Positions 1-9,131 of a stretch of 64,000 bases of DNA are shown here, piece after piece. The stretch comes from SAR116 cluster bacterium AG-390-L20 (GTDB lineage: Bacteria > Pseudomonadota > Alphaproteobacteria > Puniceispirillales > Marisalimonadaceae). How positions within the stretch are numbered: the first letter of the stretch is position 1; every line of letters starts with the position of its first letter. Where the stretch lies: positions 160,210 through 224,209 of the forward strand of contig QCHB01000002.1 in NCBI GenBank assembly GCA_003278095.1, written 5' to 3'. The notes beneath the pieces are model-generated. The model did not search any database. It was not told where the DNA came from and saw only the letters and a list, made by a program, of their open reading frames with translations. The position numbers were made by a program, and so were the translations under genes.

Positions 1-1
1 T

Positions 2-637
2 ATTGACCAAATTAATAAAATATTTCCATTAGATTTAAATACTTATCCTTCTCTGGAAGGGCAGGTGGCAAATATTTCAGATGATATTGCTTACTTAACT
101 CATGACTTTGACGATGGTCTTCGTGAGGGCCTATTTACAATAAATGATCTTCGTAAAATTAAAATTATTGATGAAATTCTACATAAGTTAAAAAAAGAAT
201 TTATAAATATTAAAATTGATATTTTAATTCATCAATTTATAAGGCATTTGATAAGCTATTTTATAAATGATGTAGTTTCGAACTCATTAGCTGTTATAAA
301 TGTTAATAATTTTGAAAATGTTAACCAAATTCGATGTTTTGAAAATAAAATAATTAAACTTAGTCCGACTGCTTATAGTAATATGGAAGAAATTAGAAAT
401 TTTTTATTTAAAAATATGTACAACAACGATATTTTGAAAAATAAATTACAAAATAGTTGTTTAATGATAGAAAAGTTATTTTTTCTATTCCACAAAGATA
501 TCAACTTGCTACCAGAACAGTGGAAAAATTTAAAAGGAAGGCTCTCGGAAACTAAACAATCACGAGTAATTACAGACTATATTGCAGGTATGACAGATGG
601 TTATTTAAAAAGAGAATACAAAAAATATTTTAAATAG
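2..637 (+). CDS. dgt: dNTP triphosphohydrolase (Dgt family), 3' part
   Basis: The reading frame is open from base 2, so the gene starts upstream of the window; 211 residues of the C-terminal part remain. Dgt-family HD enzymes hydrolyse dNTPs to the deoxynucleoside and triphosphate. The visible segment SDDIAYLTHDFDDGLREG carries the last metal-binding Asp of the HD fold and the usual following helix. The tail ends in YLKREYKKYF, normal for the short alphaproteobacterial 'Dgt-like' type. It lies 14 bp before argS, the standard alphaproteobacterial order, and is probably co-transcribed with it. The N-terminal HD motif cannot be checked because it is outside the window. Confidence 0.9.
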   Translation: MDQINKIFPLDLNTYPSLEGQVANISDDIAYLTHDFDDGLREGLFTINDLRKIKIIDEILHKLKKEFINIKIDILIHQFIRHLISYFINDVVSNSLAVINVNNFENVNQIRCFENKIIKLSPTAYSNMEEIRNFLFKNMYNNDILKNKLQNSCLMIEKLFFLFHKDINLLPEQWKNLKGRLSETKQSRVITDYIAGMTDGYLKREYKKYFK

Positions 638-651
638 GAAAATTAAACTAT

Positions 652-2388
652 ATGAACATTTATAAAATTTATTTTAATCACACTATTGAATTGCTTGATA
701 AGTTTAAATTAGATTCTAATTATAACTTTGATAATACTGAAATACTTAAAAAGATTACATTAGAACCTCCTAAAAATACTATTAATGGAGACATGTCTAC
801 TAATTTAGCAATGCTTTTGAGTAAAAATTTAAAGTTAAATCCAAAAGAAATTGCTAATAAACTTAAACCATATATCTCAAAGCTACCAAATGTACTAACT
901 GTTGATATCGCCGGACCTGGTTTTATTAATATTACATTAAAGCAAAAAACTTGGTCAGATTGCATAAAGAAAATACTTCTAGATCCTGATAATTGGGACA
1001 AACAGGATCTTGGAAAGGGTAAAAGAATTAATTTAGAATATATCTCTGCTAATCCAACTGGTCCATTACATGCTGGTCACGCTAGAGGAGCTGTTTTTGG
1101 AGATGCACTTGCTTCTCTTTTAAATGAAGTTGGATATAAAGTTATAAGAGAATATTATATCAATGACTCAGGAAATCAGATAGAAAAATTAGTTGAATCT
1201 TCCTTGCTAAGATATGATGAATGTAATGGTAAAAATATAAAAGAAATTCCAGAAGGTCTTTATCCAGGCGAGTATTTACAAGAGGTTGGAAAAGCCCTTT
1301 TAAAAAAATATGGAAAAAACTTAAAACAAAATTCAAAAGAAGTTACTTTTAATTTAGTCAGAGAAGTTTCTTTAGAAATCATAATGAAAATGATTAAAGA
1401 AGATCTTTATAAGTTAGGTATAGAAATGGATGTATTCACTAGCGAACATAATATCATTTCAGGAAATTTATTGACGGATATACTAACTATACTTGAGGAA
1501 AAAAATCTGACTTATTATGGGTCTCTTGATCCTCCAAAGGGATCAGATCCAACAAAATGGGAAAAGCGAGAACAATTTCTTTTTAAATCTACTGTTTATG
1601 GTGATGACTCTGATAGGGCCTTAAAAAAGTCAGATGGTAGCTGGACTTATTTTGCAACGGATATGGCTTATCATCTAGATAAAATTAATAGAACAAATGG
1701 AGATTTAATAAATGTCTTAGGTGCAGATCATACAGGATATATATCAAGAATTAATGCAGCAGTTAACGCTCTTTCGAATGGTTCAATTTCCATAGATACA
1801 AAAGTATGTGCATTAGTTAACCTTATGGAAAATGGTAAGCCAATAAAAATGAGTAAAAGAGCAGGAAATTTTGTAACCCTTTCTGATATAATCGATGCAG
1901 TTGGAAAAGACGTAATCAGATTTATAATGTTAACTAGAAGAAATGATCAATCTTTAGACTTTGATTTTAAAAAGGTTATGGAAAAGTCAAAAGAAAATCC
2001 AGTTTTTTATGTCCAATATGCACATGCTCGTTGCAATTCTATTTTTAAATCAGCAGAAATATTAGAAGAAAATCTTCATATTGAAAATACAGACCTATTA
2101 AGTGGAAAAGATGAAATTCAATTGATTAAATTTATTTCTCAATGGCCTAGAACATTAGAGTTGGCTGCTAAAAACCATGAACCTCACAGGATTTGTTATT
2201 ATTTAATAGAGCTTTCTAGTATGTTTCATTCTTTATGGAATAAAGGTAAAGATAATTTCAACGTTAAATTTATAGTTGAAAAAGATATTAAATTAACTAA
2301 TGCAAGATTGTTATTAGTTAAAGCAGTTGCTTTAACAATTAGAAAAGGTTTAAGTATTTTAAAAATAAAACCAATTTTTGAAATGTAA
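652..2388 (+). CDS. argS: Arginyl-tRNA synthetase
   Basis: Class I aminoacyl-tRNA synthetase that charges tRNA-Arg in the cytoplasm. At 578 aa it has the family's usual length. It has an N-terminal Add-1-like domain (about 1-110), the HIGH-type signature as HAGH at 140-143 within NPTGPLHAGHARGAVFGD, and the KMSKS loop as KMSKR at 399-403. The C-terminal DALR anticodon-binding domain (about 450-578) starts near QYAHARCNSI. The ATG start follows dgt by 14 bp. The end abuts the next gene, whose ATG begins 2 bp after the stop, which suggests translational coupling. Confidence 0.97.
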   Translation: MNIYKIYFNHTIELLDKFKLDSNYNFDNTEILKKITLEPPKNTINGDMSTNLAMLLSKNLKLNPKEIANKLKPYISKLPNVLTVDIAGPGFINITLKQKTWSDCIKKILLDPDNWDKQDLGKGKRINLEYISANPTGPLHAGHARGAVFGDALASLLNEVGYKVIREYYINDSGNQIEKLVESSLLRYDECNGKNIKEIPEGLYPGEYLQEVGKALLKKYGKNLKQNSKEVTFNLVREVSLEIIMKMIKEDLYKLGIEMDVFTSEHNIISGNLLTDILTILEEKNLTYYGSLDPPKGSDPTKWEKREQFLFKSTVYGDDSDRALKKSDGSWTYFATDMAYHLDKINRTNGDLINVLGADHTGYISRINAAVNALSNGSISIDTKVCALVNLMENGKPIKMSKRAGNFVTLSDIIDAVGKDVIRFIMLTRRNDQSLDFDFKKVMEKSKENPVFYVQYAHARCNSIFKSAEILEENLHIENTDLLSGKDEIQLIKFISQWPRTLELAAKNHEPHRICYYLIELSSMFHSLWNKGKDNFNVKFIVEKDIKLTNARLLLVKAVALTIRKGLSILKIKPIFEM

Positions 2389-2389
2389 A

Positions 2390-3046
2390 ATGATGAAAAA
2401 ATACTTAAAAATTTCTATAATTTTATTTTTAAGTACGGGAGTTATTTCTTCATTAGGTTTGTTTGCGCTAAAAATAATTTTTGAAGAAAAAAATGAGAAA
2501 GAATTGATAGTTTTAGGTCCTGATAATAGAGATATCTTTACAATCCCTAAAGATGTTGGGGGAAAAAAAGTATCTAATCTTGATATAGAAATATTGAACA
2601 ATAAAAAAGCTTTTATTGCCGATGAGAAACTAAGACTGATTCCTGCTGAACCTGAACTTTTGCCTTTAGATATTAGTGAAGAAAAGGTTGTAAAAAAAAC
2701 AGAAAAAATAAAAAAATCTGTAAATAATATTATTCCAGACAATCAGATAAAAGTCCAAAGTTCCAGCAAAATTAAAGAAAAATCAAAAAAAGAACTCGGA
2801 TTGTACAGAGTACAATTTGGTTCATTTAGAAATTTAGATAAGGCAAAGTTTGCTAAAAATAGCATGAATAAAAAACATGTTAATTTATTGTCCAATAACA
2901 AGTTAGAAATTTATTCGTATACTAACAATGAAAAAGTGGTTTTTCATAGAGTTTGGACTTCTCCTTTGACTAAAGTTAATGGTCTTGACTTATGTGACAA
3001 GTTTAAAAAACAAAATATTGTTTGTATTTTACAAGTAAATAAATGA
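2390..3046 (+). CDS. SPOR-domain membrane protein
   Basis: A 218-aa protein with one N-terminal membrane helix (about residues 5-28), a charged, low-complexity linker rich in Lys and Glu, and a C-terminal SPOR domain (about 140-218, starting LYRVQFGSFRNLDKAKFA). SPOR domains bind denuded septal peptidoglycan, so a periplasmic role in division or wall remodelling is expected. I chose ATG 2390 over the TTG 12 bp upstream because it sits directly after the argS stop and gives the usual cytoplasmic MMKK lead. The gene holds the same place between argS and scpA as in many alphaproteobacteria, where nagZ normally follows; here it is absent. Confidence 0.85.
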   Translation: MMKKYLKISIILFLSTGVISSLGLFALKIIFEEKNEKELIVLGPDNRDIFTIPKDVGGKKVSNLDIEILNNKKAFIADEKLRLIPAEPELLPLDISEEKVVKKTEKIKKSVNNIIPDNQIKVQSSSKIKEKSKKELGLYRVQFGSFRNLDKAKFAKNSMNKKHVNLLSNNKLEIYSYTNNEKVVFHRVWTSPLTKVNGLDLCDKFKKQNIVCILQVNK

Positions 3047-3053
3047 ACGAAAT

Positions 3054-3806
3054 ATGTCAGAATTAATTAATCCTAAAATAGACGTATTAAGCTTGAGCTT
3101 AGATGGATTTGAAGGACCTATTGATTTACTTTTGAGTTTAGCTAGAGATCATAAAATTGATTTGACTAAATTATCAATACTTAAATTAGCAGAACAATAT
3201 TTAGAATTCTTAGATCATGCTATAAAAAAGGATATTGATATTGCCGCTGAGTACTTGGTAATGGGAGCTTGGCTTGCTTTTTTAAAATCAAAACTATTAT
3301 TACCTGATGATAAAATTGAAAACTCGTATACTGCTGAAGAAATGTCGGAGTTATTAGAATTCCAAATAAAGAGGTTAGAAGGTATTCAAAAAGTATCAAA
3401 ACTTCTTTTTAAAAAACATCAATTAGGAACTCATTTTTTTAAAAGAGGTGATCCAGAGTTTTTTAATAACAATAATAAAGTGCATTATGAGTTAAGTTTA
3501 TATGATTTAATCAAAACTTATGGAAAAATTGTTACACAAGATAATAACAAATCAATAACTATTGCTGAAACAAAATTTTATTCTGTTGAAGATGCTATAA
3601 ATAGACTAAAAAGTTTTGTTAAAATATCTAATGGTTGGATAAATCTACTAGAATTTATTCCAAAAAATATAAAAGATAAGCTTGAGATAAAATCTGCTTT
3701 AGCTTCACATTTTGTAGCATCTTTGGAACTAGTAAAAGAGGGTGATATATCCTTAAGACAGGATAATTTTAATGACAAAATTTTAATAAGTTTTAAAAAC
3801 AAATGA
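3054..3806 (+). CDS. scpA: Segregation and condensation protein A
   Basis: Kleisin subunit of the SMC-ScpAB condensin that compacts and segregates the chromosome. The 250-aa product starts with the typical FEGPIDLLLSLARDHKIDL segment, followed by AAEYLVMGAWLAFLKSKLLLP, both hallmarks of ScpA. The C-terminal winged helix (about 170-250) ends in LVKEGDISLRQDNFNDKILI. It starts 7 bp after the SPOR-protein stop and precedes scpB by 43 bp, so the two partners are co-expressed. No unusual feature is visible. Confidence 0.93.
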   Translation: MSELINPKIDVLSLSLDGFEGPIDLLLSLARDHKIDLTKLSILKLAEQYLEFLDHAIKKDIDIAAEYLVMGAWLAFLKSKLLLPDDKIENSYTAEEMSELLEFQIKRLEGIQKVSKLLFKKHQLGTHFFKRGDPEFFNNNNKVHYELSLYDLIKTYGKIVTQDNNKSITIAETKFYSVEDAINRLKSFVKISNGWINLLEFIPKNIKDKLEIKSALASHFVASLELVKEGDISLRQDNFNDKILISFKNK

Positions 3807-3849
3807 AACATATATCTTAATAATATTTGACACATGATTTGGTGAATTT

Positions 3850-4437
3850 ATGAAAAATTTAAATAAAGATTATAAAAATATTGATTTTGGTTTAAAACAA
3901 AAGATTGTTGAGGCTTTGATTTTTTCTTCAGCTGAACCTGTTTCATATTCAGAATTACAAAAAATAATTACCGACAATGAACAACTTGATAAAATTTTAA
4001 TTGCTTTAGAAAAAAAATATATGTCTAGTGGGGTAAATTTATACACAATAAGTAATTCTTATGCCTTTAGGACTTCCTCCGAAGTCTCAGAATATTTGAA
4101 CATAGAAAGAATAGTTCCTAAACCTTTATCTAGAGCAGCAACTGAAACCCTAGCAATTATTGCTTATCATCAACCAATTACTCGATCAGAAATTGAAAAT
4201 ATAAGAGGTGTTTCTCTTAGCAGAGGTACAATAGATCTGTTATTAGAATTAGGTTGGATAAAACCTGGCCAAAGAAGAGCAACGCCTGGAAACCCTCTAA
4301 CTTGGAAAACATCCAATAATTTTTTAGATCATTTTGGTTTAAAAGAAATTAATGAACTTCCTGGTATTGAAGATTTAAAAAGTTCTGGGCTTCTTGATAA
4401 AAATAAAATAATTTTTAGTGATCAAACAATAGATTAA
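3850..4437 (+). CDS. scpB: Segregation and condensation protein B
   Basis: Partner of ScpA in the SMC complex. It is 195 aa with two winged-helix domains: the first about 15-80 (IVEALIFSSAEPVSYSELQ), the second about 90-170. The second holds the family signature ETLAIIAYHQPITRSEIE and the RGVS...LLELGWI segment. The length and both motifs are normal. ATG start; 43 bp after scpA. Confidence 0.93.
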   Translation: MKNLNKDYKNIDFGLKQKIVEALIFSSAEPVSYSELQKIITDNEQLDKILIALEKKYMSSGVNLYTISNSYAFRTSSEVSEYLNIERIVPKPLSRAATETLAIIAYHQPITRSEIENIRGVSLSRGTIDLLLELGWIKPGQRRATPGNPLTWKTSNNFLDHFGLKEINELPGIEDLKSSGLLDKNKIIFSDQTID

Positions 4438-4472
4438 ATACTTATTTAACTTTTTTTAATATTAGGATTTTT

Positions 4473-5549
4473 TTGTTAGAATTTTTAAATATATCTCATT
4501 CATATAATAAACAAAAAATTTTGAATGATTTCTCGATGAAGCTTGAATCAGGTGAAGTGGTTTCTTTATTAGGACCATCCGGATGCGGTAAAACCACCTT
4601 ACTAAAATTAGCTAGTGGTATTGAAAAACTTCAGAATGGTGAGATTAAATTAAATAATGAAATAGTATCATCTCCCAATATTCATCTGAATTCAGAAAAA
4701 AGAGGTGTTGGTTATGTTTTTCAAGACTGCGCTCTATTCCCACATTTAACAATATTACAGAATATTTTTTTTGGAATGAAATCAATTGAAATAGAAAAAC
4801 AGAAAAATAAAATACAAAGCTTGATGAAAGAAATTAATATTTCAAGTTTGTCAGGAAAATACCCACATGAATTGTCAGGAGGGCAACAACAGCAAGTAGC
4901 TCTGGTTAGAGCAATGGCGAGTGGTCCAAAAATTATTTTTTTAGACGAACCTTATTCAAACCTTGATTCAAGGTTGAAAGAGAAAATTAGGGACCAAATG
5001 TTACACATACTAAGAGAGCATAATATTTCTGCCTTACTTGTAACTCATGACCCAGAAGAAGCGATGTTTATGTCAGATAAAATTGGTATTTTAAATAATG
5101 GTTCTATCGAACAATTTGGAAGTCCGATAGATTTGTATTTGCGTCCTAAATCTGCTTTCATTGCAGAATTTTTTGGAGAGATTAATGTTTTTGAAGGAAT
5201 AGTCGAGGATGGATATGTAAATACTGTTTTAGGTACTTTTAAATGTTCAAATAAATTCAATAAAAAAAAGGTAAAGATTGTTATAAGAAACGAAGCAATT
5301 AATGTTTTTGCAGAAAATAAATTAAATTTAAAGAAGTATAAACAACCTAAATTTGTTACTTCACCTTATTTTGGCCATGTAATGGAAGCTAGATTATTGG
5401 CAGGGTCAACGTTAGTTCACTTATCTTTAAAGGTTAACCGATCAAATTTTCATATTCATGCTAAAATTCCAGGATTAAACTTCTTTAACAAAAATGAAAA
5501 AGTTTTTGTTACTAGTGATCCTTCACAGATTTTTGTTTTTCAGCAATAA
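4473..5549 (+). CDS. ABC transporter ATPase, FbpC/PotA-like, orphan
   Basis: A 358-aa nucleotide-binding subunit of the importer type used for ferric iron, polyamines or phosphonates. Walker A GPSGCGKTT is at 34-42, the Q-loop at VFQD, the signature LSGGQQQQVAL near 135, Walker B IIFLDEPYSNLD near 156, the H-loop at VTHD, and a C-terminal TOBE-like region from about 240. The start is a TTG; I see no ATG giving a full N-terminus. It lies between scpB and tatA with no permease or binding-protein gene nearby, so its partners must be elsewhere. The substrate cannot be assigned. Confidence 0.8.
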   Translation: MLEFLNISHSYNKQKILNDFSMKLESGEVVSLLGPSGCGKTTLLKLASGIEKLQNGEIKLNNEIVSSPNIHLNSEKRGVGYVFQDCALFPHLTILQNIFFGMKSIEIEKQKNKIQSLMKEINISSLSGKYPHELSGGQQQQVALVRAMASGPKIIFLDEPYSNLDSRLKEKIRDQMLHILREHNISALLVTHDPEEAMFMSDKIGILNNGSIEQFGSPIDLYLRPKSAFIAEFFGEINVFEGIVEDGYVNTVLGTFKCSNKFNKKKVKIVIRNEAINVFAENKLNLKKYKQPKFVTSPYFGHVMEARLLAGSTLVHLSLKVNRSNFHIHAKIPGLNFFNKNEKVFVTSDPSQIFVFQQ

Positions 5550-5631
5550 TAATTTTTAATATAAAAAAAATAAAAATTACATATAATATTAAATAAGTTA
5601 TAAGTAATTTATAATTTTAGGAGTAAATATT

Positions 5632-5883
5632 ATGGGTGCATTTAGTATTTGGCATTGGATTATCGTGTTGATAGTTGTTCTTATCTTATTTGGTGGGAAA
5701 GGTAAATTATCTAGCATAATGGGTGATTTTGGAAAAGGTTTAAAAAACTTCAAAGATCAAGTTAAATCTAATAAAGATAATGAAGAGGAAGTTGAGGTTA
5801 TTTCTGAACAGAAAGTCACCCCAAAAAAGAAAACAGTGAAAAAATCAGCAAAAAAGAAACAAACTGTTAAAAAGAAATCGTAA
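5632..5883 (+). CDS. tatA: Twin-arginine translocase subunit TatA
   Basis: Pore-forming subunit of the Tat pathway for folded proteins. The 83-aa product has a single N-terminal membrane helix ([16 protein letters not shown]), the FG hinge, then an amphipathic helix ([15 protein letters not shown]). The tail is extremely lysine-rich ([18 protein letters not shown]), as often seen in alphaproteobacteria. A good ribosome-binding site (taggag) lies 10 bp before the ATG. It is first of three tat genes with short gaps (20 and 16 bp). Confidence 0.93.
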   Translation: MGAFSIWHWIIVLIVVLILFGGKGKLSSIMGDFGKGLKNFKDQVKSNKDNEEEVEVISEQKVTPKKKTVKKSAKKKQTVKKKS

Positions 5884-5903
5884 CATTTTTCAGAAAGTTC
5901 TAA

Positions 5904-6266
5904 ATGCTAGATATTGGTTTTCCAGAATTCCTTCTAATTTCTTTCGTATTACTTATTGTAGTTGGACCTAAAGATTTACCAAAAGTGTTAAGATCAATTA
6001 CCACTTTTGTTAGAAAAATAAAAACAATGGCTTCTCAATTTCACTCTGGAATTGATGATTTAGCTAACGAATCTGAGATCTCTGACCTAAGAAAGGAAGT
6101 TAGTAAAATAGAAAATAATTCTATCATTGATTCTGAAATAAGCGATATCAAGGATTTTCAAAATGAGATAAACGTAAAATCTTTGAAGGATGATGTTAAT
6201 GAAATTAAAAACTCTCAAAATAAATCATTTAAACAAAACAAAACTTCTAAAATTGTTAAAAAATAA
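5904..6266 (+). CDS. tatB: Twin-arginine translocase subunit TatB
   Basis: A 120-aa protein that starts MLDIGFPEFLLISFVLLIVV, followed by GPKDLPKVLRSITTFVRK, the TatB pattern (Glu in the membrane segment, GP hinge, LP). The remainder is a charged helical tail. TatB with TatC forms the receptor for twin-arginine signal peptides. The position between tatA and tatC confirms the assignment. Confidence 0.92.
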   Translation: MLDIGFPEFLLISFVLLIVVGPKDLPKVLRSITTFVRKIKTMASQFHSGIDDLANESEISDLRKEVSKIENNSIIDSEISDIKDFQNEINVKSLKDDVNEIKNSQNKSFKQNKTSKIVKK

Positions 6267-6282
6267 TATTTAAGAATTTACT

Positions 6283-7059
6283 ATGGCAAAAGTAAAAAAA
6301 TCAGAACATAATATGACACTATTAGATCACTTAATTGAATTAAGAAATAGGCTTTTAGTTTCTTTTTGTGCTTTTTTATTCCTGTTTTTTTTGTGCTTTA
6401 TAAAATTTACAAGCGACAATCAAAATCTAGCTGATATTGTTTATAATTTTCTCCAAGCTCCTCTAGCATCGCAAATATTAGAAAACGGTGGTAGGATGAT
6501 TTATACAGCATTACATGAAGGTTTTTTTACTCAGGTTAAAGTAGCTTTTTTTATATCTATATGTGTTTCATTACCAATTTTTTTAATACAAGTATGGCGT
6601 TTTGTAGCTCCAGGTTTATACAAAAATGAAAAAAAAGCTTTTCTTCCTTTCTTGCTTGCTACTCCAGTACTTTTTATAGCAGGTGCTGCGATGGTTTATT
6701 ATATTGTAATTCCATTAGCCTGGGACTTTTTCCTTTCATTCCAAGTTAGCAGTGTTGACGGTTCGTTACCTATTGAATTAGAGCCCAGGATATCTGAATA
6801 TTTGTCTTTAATAATGAAATTAATTTTTGCTTTTGGATTATGTTTTGAATTACCCGTTATATTATTGTTACTTGTCAAGACTGGCATAATTACTCCAGAA
6901 GATTTGGCTAGTAAGAGAAAATACGCAATTTTAACAGCTTTTGTGATTGCTGCAATTTTAACACCTCCTGATGTTATCTCACAAATTTTGCTTGCTTTAC
7001 CTATTATTGCTTTATACGAAATTTCTATAATATTTTCAAAATTTCTAAGTACCAATTGA
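6283..7059 (+). CDS. tatC: Sec-independent translocase TatC
   Basis: A 258-aa inner-membrane protein with six predicted helices. It begins with the conserved LLDHLIELRNRLL segment and has the periplasmic loop FHEGFF-like ALHEGFFTQVKVA, with the functionally important Glu. RFVAPGLYKNEK and the late FELPVILLLL and TPPDVISQ motifs are also present. It recognises twin-arginine signal peptides together with TatB. It is the last gene of the tatABC run and precedes serS by 17 bp. Confidence 0.95.
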   Translation: MAKVKKSEHNMTLLDHLIELRNRLLVSFCAFLFLFFLCFIKFTSDNQNLADIVYNFLQAPLASQILENGGRMIYTALHEGFFTQVKVAFFISICVSLPIFLIQVWRFVAPGLYKNEKKAFLPFLLATPVLFIAGAAMVYYIVIPLAWDFFLSFQVSSVDGSLPIELEPRISEYLSLIMKLIFAFGLCFELPVILLLLVKTGIITPEDLASKRKYAILTAFVIAAILTPPDVISQILLALPIIALYEISIIFSKFLSTN

Positions 7060-7076
7060 ATTAGACGAGAAATATT

Positions 7077-8366
7077 ATGCATGATATTAAATTTATAAGA
7101 AATTATCCTGAAGAATTTGAAAAACTAATGAGAAGAAGAGGTTTAGATTTAAAATCTTCGTTCATTCTTGAAATTGATACCTCAATACGAGGTTATCAAA
7201 CAGAAATTCAAACGATACAGCAAAAAAGAAATACTGCTTCTAAGGAAATCGGAAAGTTATTATCAATTGGTTCAGATGTATCAAGTTTAAAATTAAATTT
7301 AGAGAGTTATAAATCTGATTTAAGTCAATTAGACGATAAAATTAAAAAATTATCAAAGGACTTAAATGATATTTTAAAAGAACTGCCTAATTATTTAGAT
7401 GAAGATGTTCCAGATGGTGAAACTGAATTTCAAAATGAATTTGTTAAAGATTGGGGGAATAAGCCTGAATTCTCCTTTAAACCGAGAGATCACGTAGAGA
7501 TTGGTGAAATATTAAACGAACTAGATTTTAAGACAGGTGTAAAAATTTCCGGTTCGAGGTTTGTTTTATTAAGAGGTCAGTTAGCTTTGTTGGAGAGGGC
7601 ACTTTCATCGTTTATGCTGGATACTCATTTAAGCGAATTTGATTTTGAAGAAGTTTCTCCTCCTTATATTGTTAGGGAAGACGCTATGTTTGGCACTGGA
7701 CAGCTCCCAAAGTTTTCGGAAGACCTTTTTAACACAACAGATAATAGATGGTTAATACCTACAGCTGAGGTTCCATTAACTAATATTGTAAGTAATGAAA
7801 TAGTTGATAAAGAAATATTGCCCTTAAGATTTGTGGCTAATACTCCTTGTTTTAGATCAGAAGCAGGTGCTGCTGGGGCAGATACAAGAGGAATGATCAG
7901 ACAGCATCAGTTCTCTAAAGTTGAAATGGTTTTTATAACTAATCCTTTAGAATCTAATCATGAATTAGATCGTTTAGTTATATGTGCAGAAACTATTCTT
8001 CAAAAATTAAAATTACCTTATAGAGTAATGAAATTATGTTCTGGAGATGTTGGTTTCTCTGCAAAAAAGACATATGACTTAGAAGTTTGGCTGCCTGGTC
8101 AAAACAAAGGTAAGGGTGCTTACAGAGAAATATCTTCTTGCTCTAATTGTGGAGATTTTCAAGCGAGAAGAATGAATGCAAAATTTAAGGATAGAGAAAC
8201 TAATAAAATTGATTTTTTACATACTTTAAATGGCTCTGGACTTGCTATAGGCAGAACAATAATAGCTATATTAGAAAATTATCAACAGATAGATGGATCT
8301 GTTTTAATACCTGATGTGTTAGTACCTTATATGAAAGGGACACTGAAAATTGACATTCCAAACTGA
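7077..8366 (+). CDS. serS: Seryl-tRNA synthetase
   Basis: Class II synthetase, 429 aa. An N-terminal antiparallel coiled coil (about 1-110) grips the tRNA-Ser long arm. The catalytic core carries motif 2 as FRSEAGAAGADTRGMIRQHQ and motif 3 as NGSGLAIGRTIIAILENYQ. The E-I-SSCSNCGDFQARRMN segment is also characteristic. The ATG start lies 17 bp after tatC. All parts are of normal length. Confidence 0.96.
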   Translation: MHDIKFIRNYPEEFEKLMRRRGLDLKSSFILEIDTSIRGYQTEIQTIQQKRNTASKEIGKLLSIGSDVSSLKLNLESYKSDLSQLDDKIKKLSKDLNDILKELPNYLDEDVPDGETEFQNEFVKDWGNKPEFSFKPRDHVEIGEILNELDFKTGVKISGSRFVLLRGQLALLERALSSFMLDTHLSEFDFEEVSPPYIVREDAMFGTGQLPKFSEDLFNTTDNRWLIPTAEVPLTNIVSNEIVDKEILPLRFVANTPCFRSEAGAAGADTRGMIRQHQFSKVEMVFITNPLESNHELDRLVICAETILQKLKLPYRVMKLCSGDVGFSAKKTYDLEVWLPGQNKGKGAYREISSCSNCGDFQARRMNAKFKDRETNKIDFLHTLNGSGLAIGRTIIAILENYQQIDGSVLIPDVLVPYMKGTLKIDIPN

Positions 8367-8371
8367 AATAT

Positions 8372-9130
8372 ATGAAAAAAAAATTAAATAACATTCTTAT
8401 AACAAATGATGACGGTTATAATGCTATTGGTATAAAAATATTGTTAGAAATTGCAGAAAAGCTTGGAAAAAATGTTTATGTAATTTCTCCCGAAAAAAAT
8501 CAATCAGCAAAATCTAAGTCTATAACTATCAGGAATAACATTAATTATAAAAAAATATCAAATTATAATTGGATTGTAGATGGAACACCAACAGATTGTA
8601 TGATTTTTGCTTTAAATCATATTTTTAAATCGGATAAACCTGATCTAATTTTAAGTGGAATAAATGCAGGTAGTAACATTGGAGATGAGGTGTCTTATTC
8701 AGGTACTGTGGGTGCTGCTTGGGAAGGCGCAGTTAGAGGTATCAACTCTATTGCATTAAGTCAATTTGGTGGAGATAATAATATTTATTCCTACAAGAAT
8801 TCTAAAAATAATGCTTTAAATGTTATAAATTATCTACTTGATTTAAATTTAGGTCATCCAAAATTTTATAATGTTAATTTTCCTTTTATATTTTCTGAAA
8901 TTATAAAAAGTAAAGATTATTTATTTACTGAGTTAGCTTCCCAAAAAAAGGCAGATGAAATTATTTTTAGTCAAGACAATAATTCTTTTAGCATAGGAAG
9001 AATGATAAATCACAATGAATGTATTTTAAATTCAGATTTAGAAACTTTAAAAAAAAATAAAATTTCAATAACTCCATTATTATTAAATTTAACTAATAAT
9101 ATAATAATAAATAATTTGAAGATCTCTTAA
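8372..9130 (+). CDS. surE: 5'-nucleotidase SurE
   Basis: Metal-dependent nucleoside-monophosphate phosphatase of the SurE fold, 252 aa. The two adjacent Asp metal ligands appear in ILITNDDGYNAIGI at the N-terminus. The substrate loop VDGTPTDCMIFAL and GTVGAAWEGAV are in their usual places. It is 5 bp after serS and is followed after 1 bp by pcm; serS-surE-pcm is a well-known alphaproteobacterial string. Confidence 0.93.
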   Translation: MKKKLNNILITNDDGYNAIGIKILLEIAEKLGKNVYVISPEKNQSAKSKSITIRNNINYKKISNYNWIVDGTPTDCMIFALNHIFKSDKPDLILSGINAGSNIGDEVSYSGTVGAAWEGAVRGINSIALSQFGGDNNIYSYKNSKNNALNVINYLLDLNLGHPKFYNVNFPFIFSEIIKSKDYLFTELASQKKADEIIFSQDNNSFSIGRMINHNECILNSDLETLKKNKISITPLLLNLTNNIIINNLKIS

Positions 9131-9131
9131 G

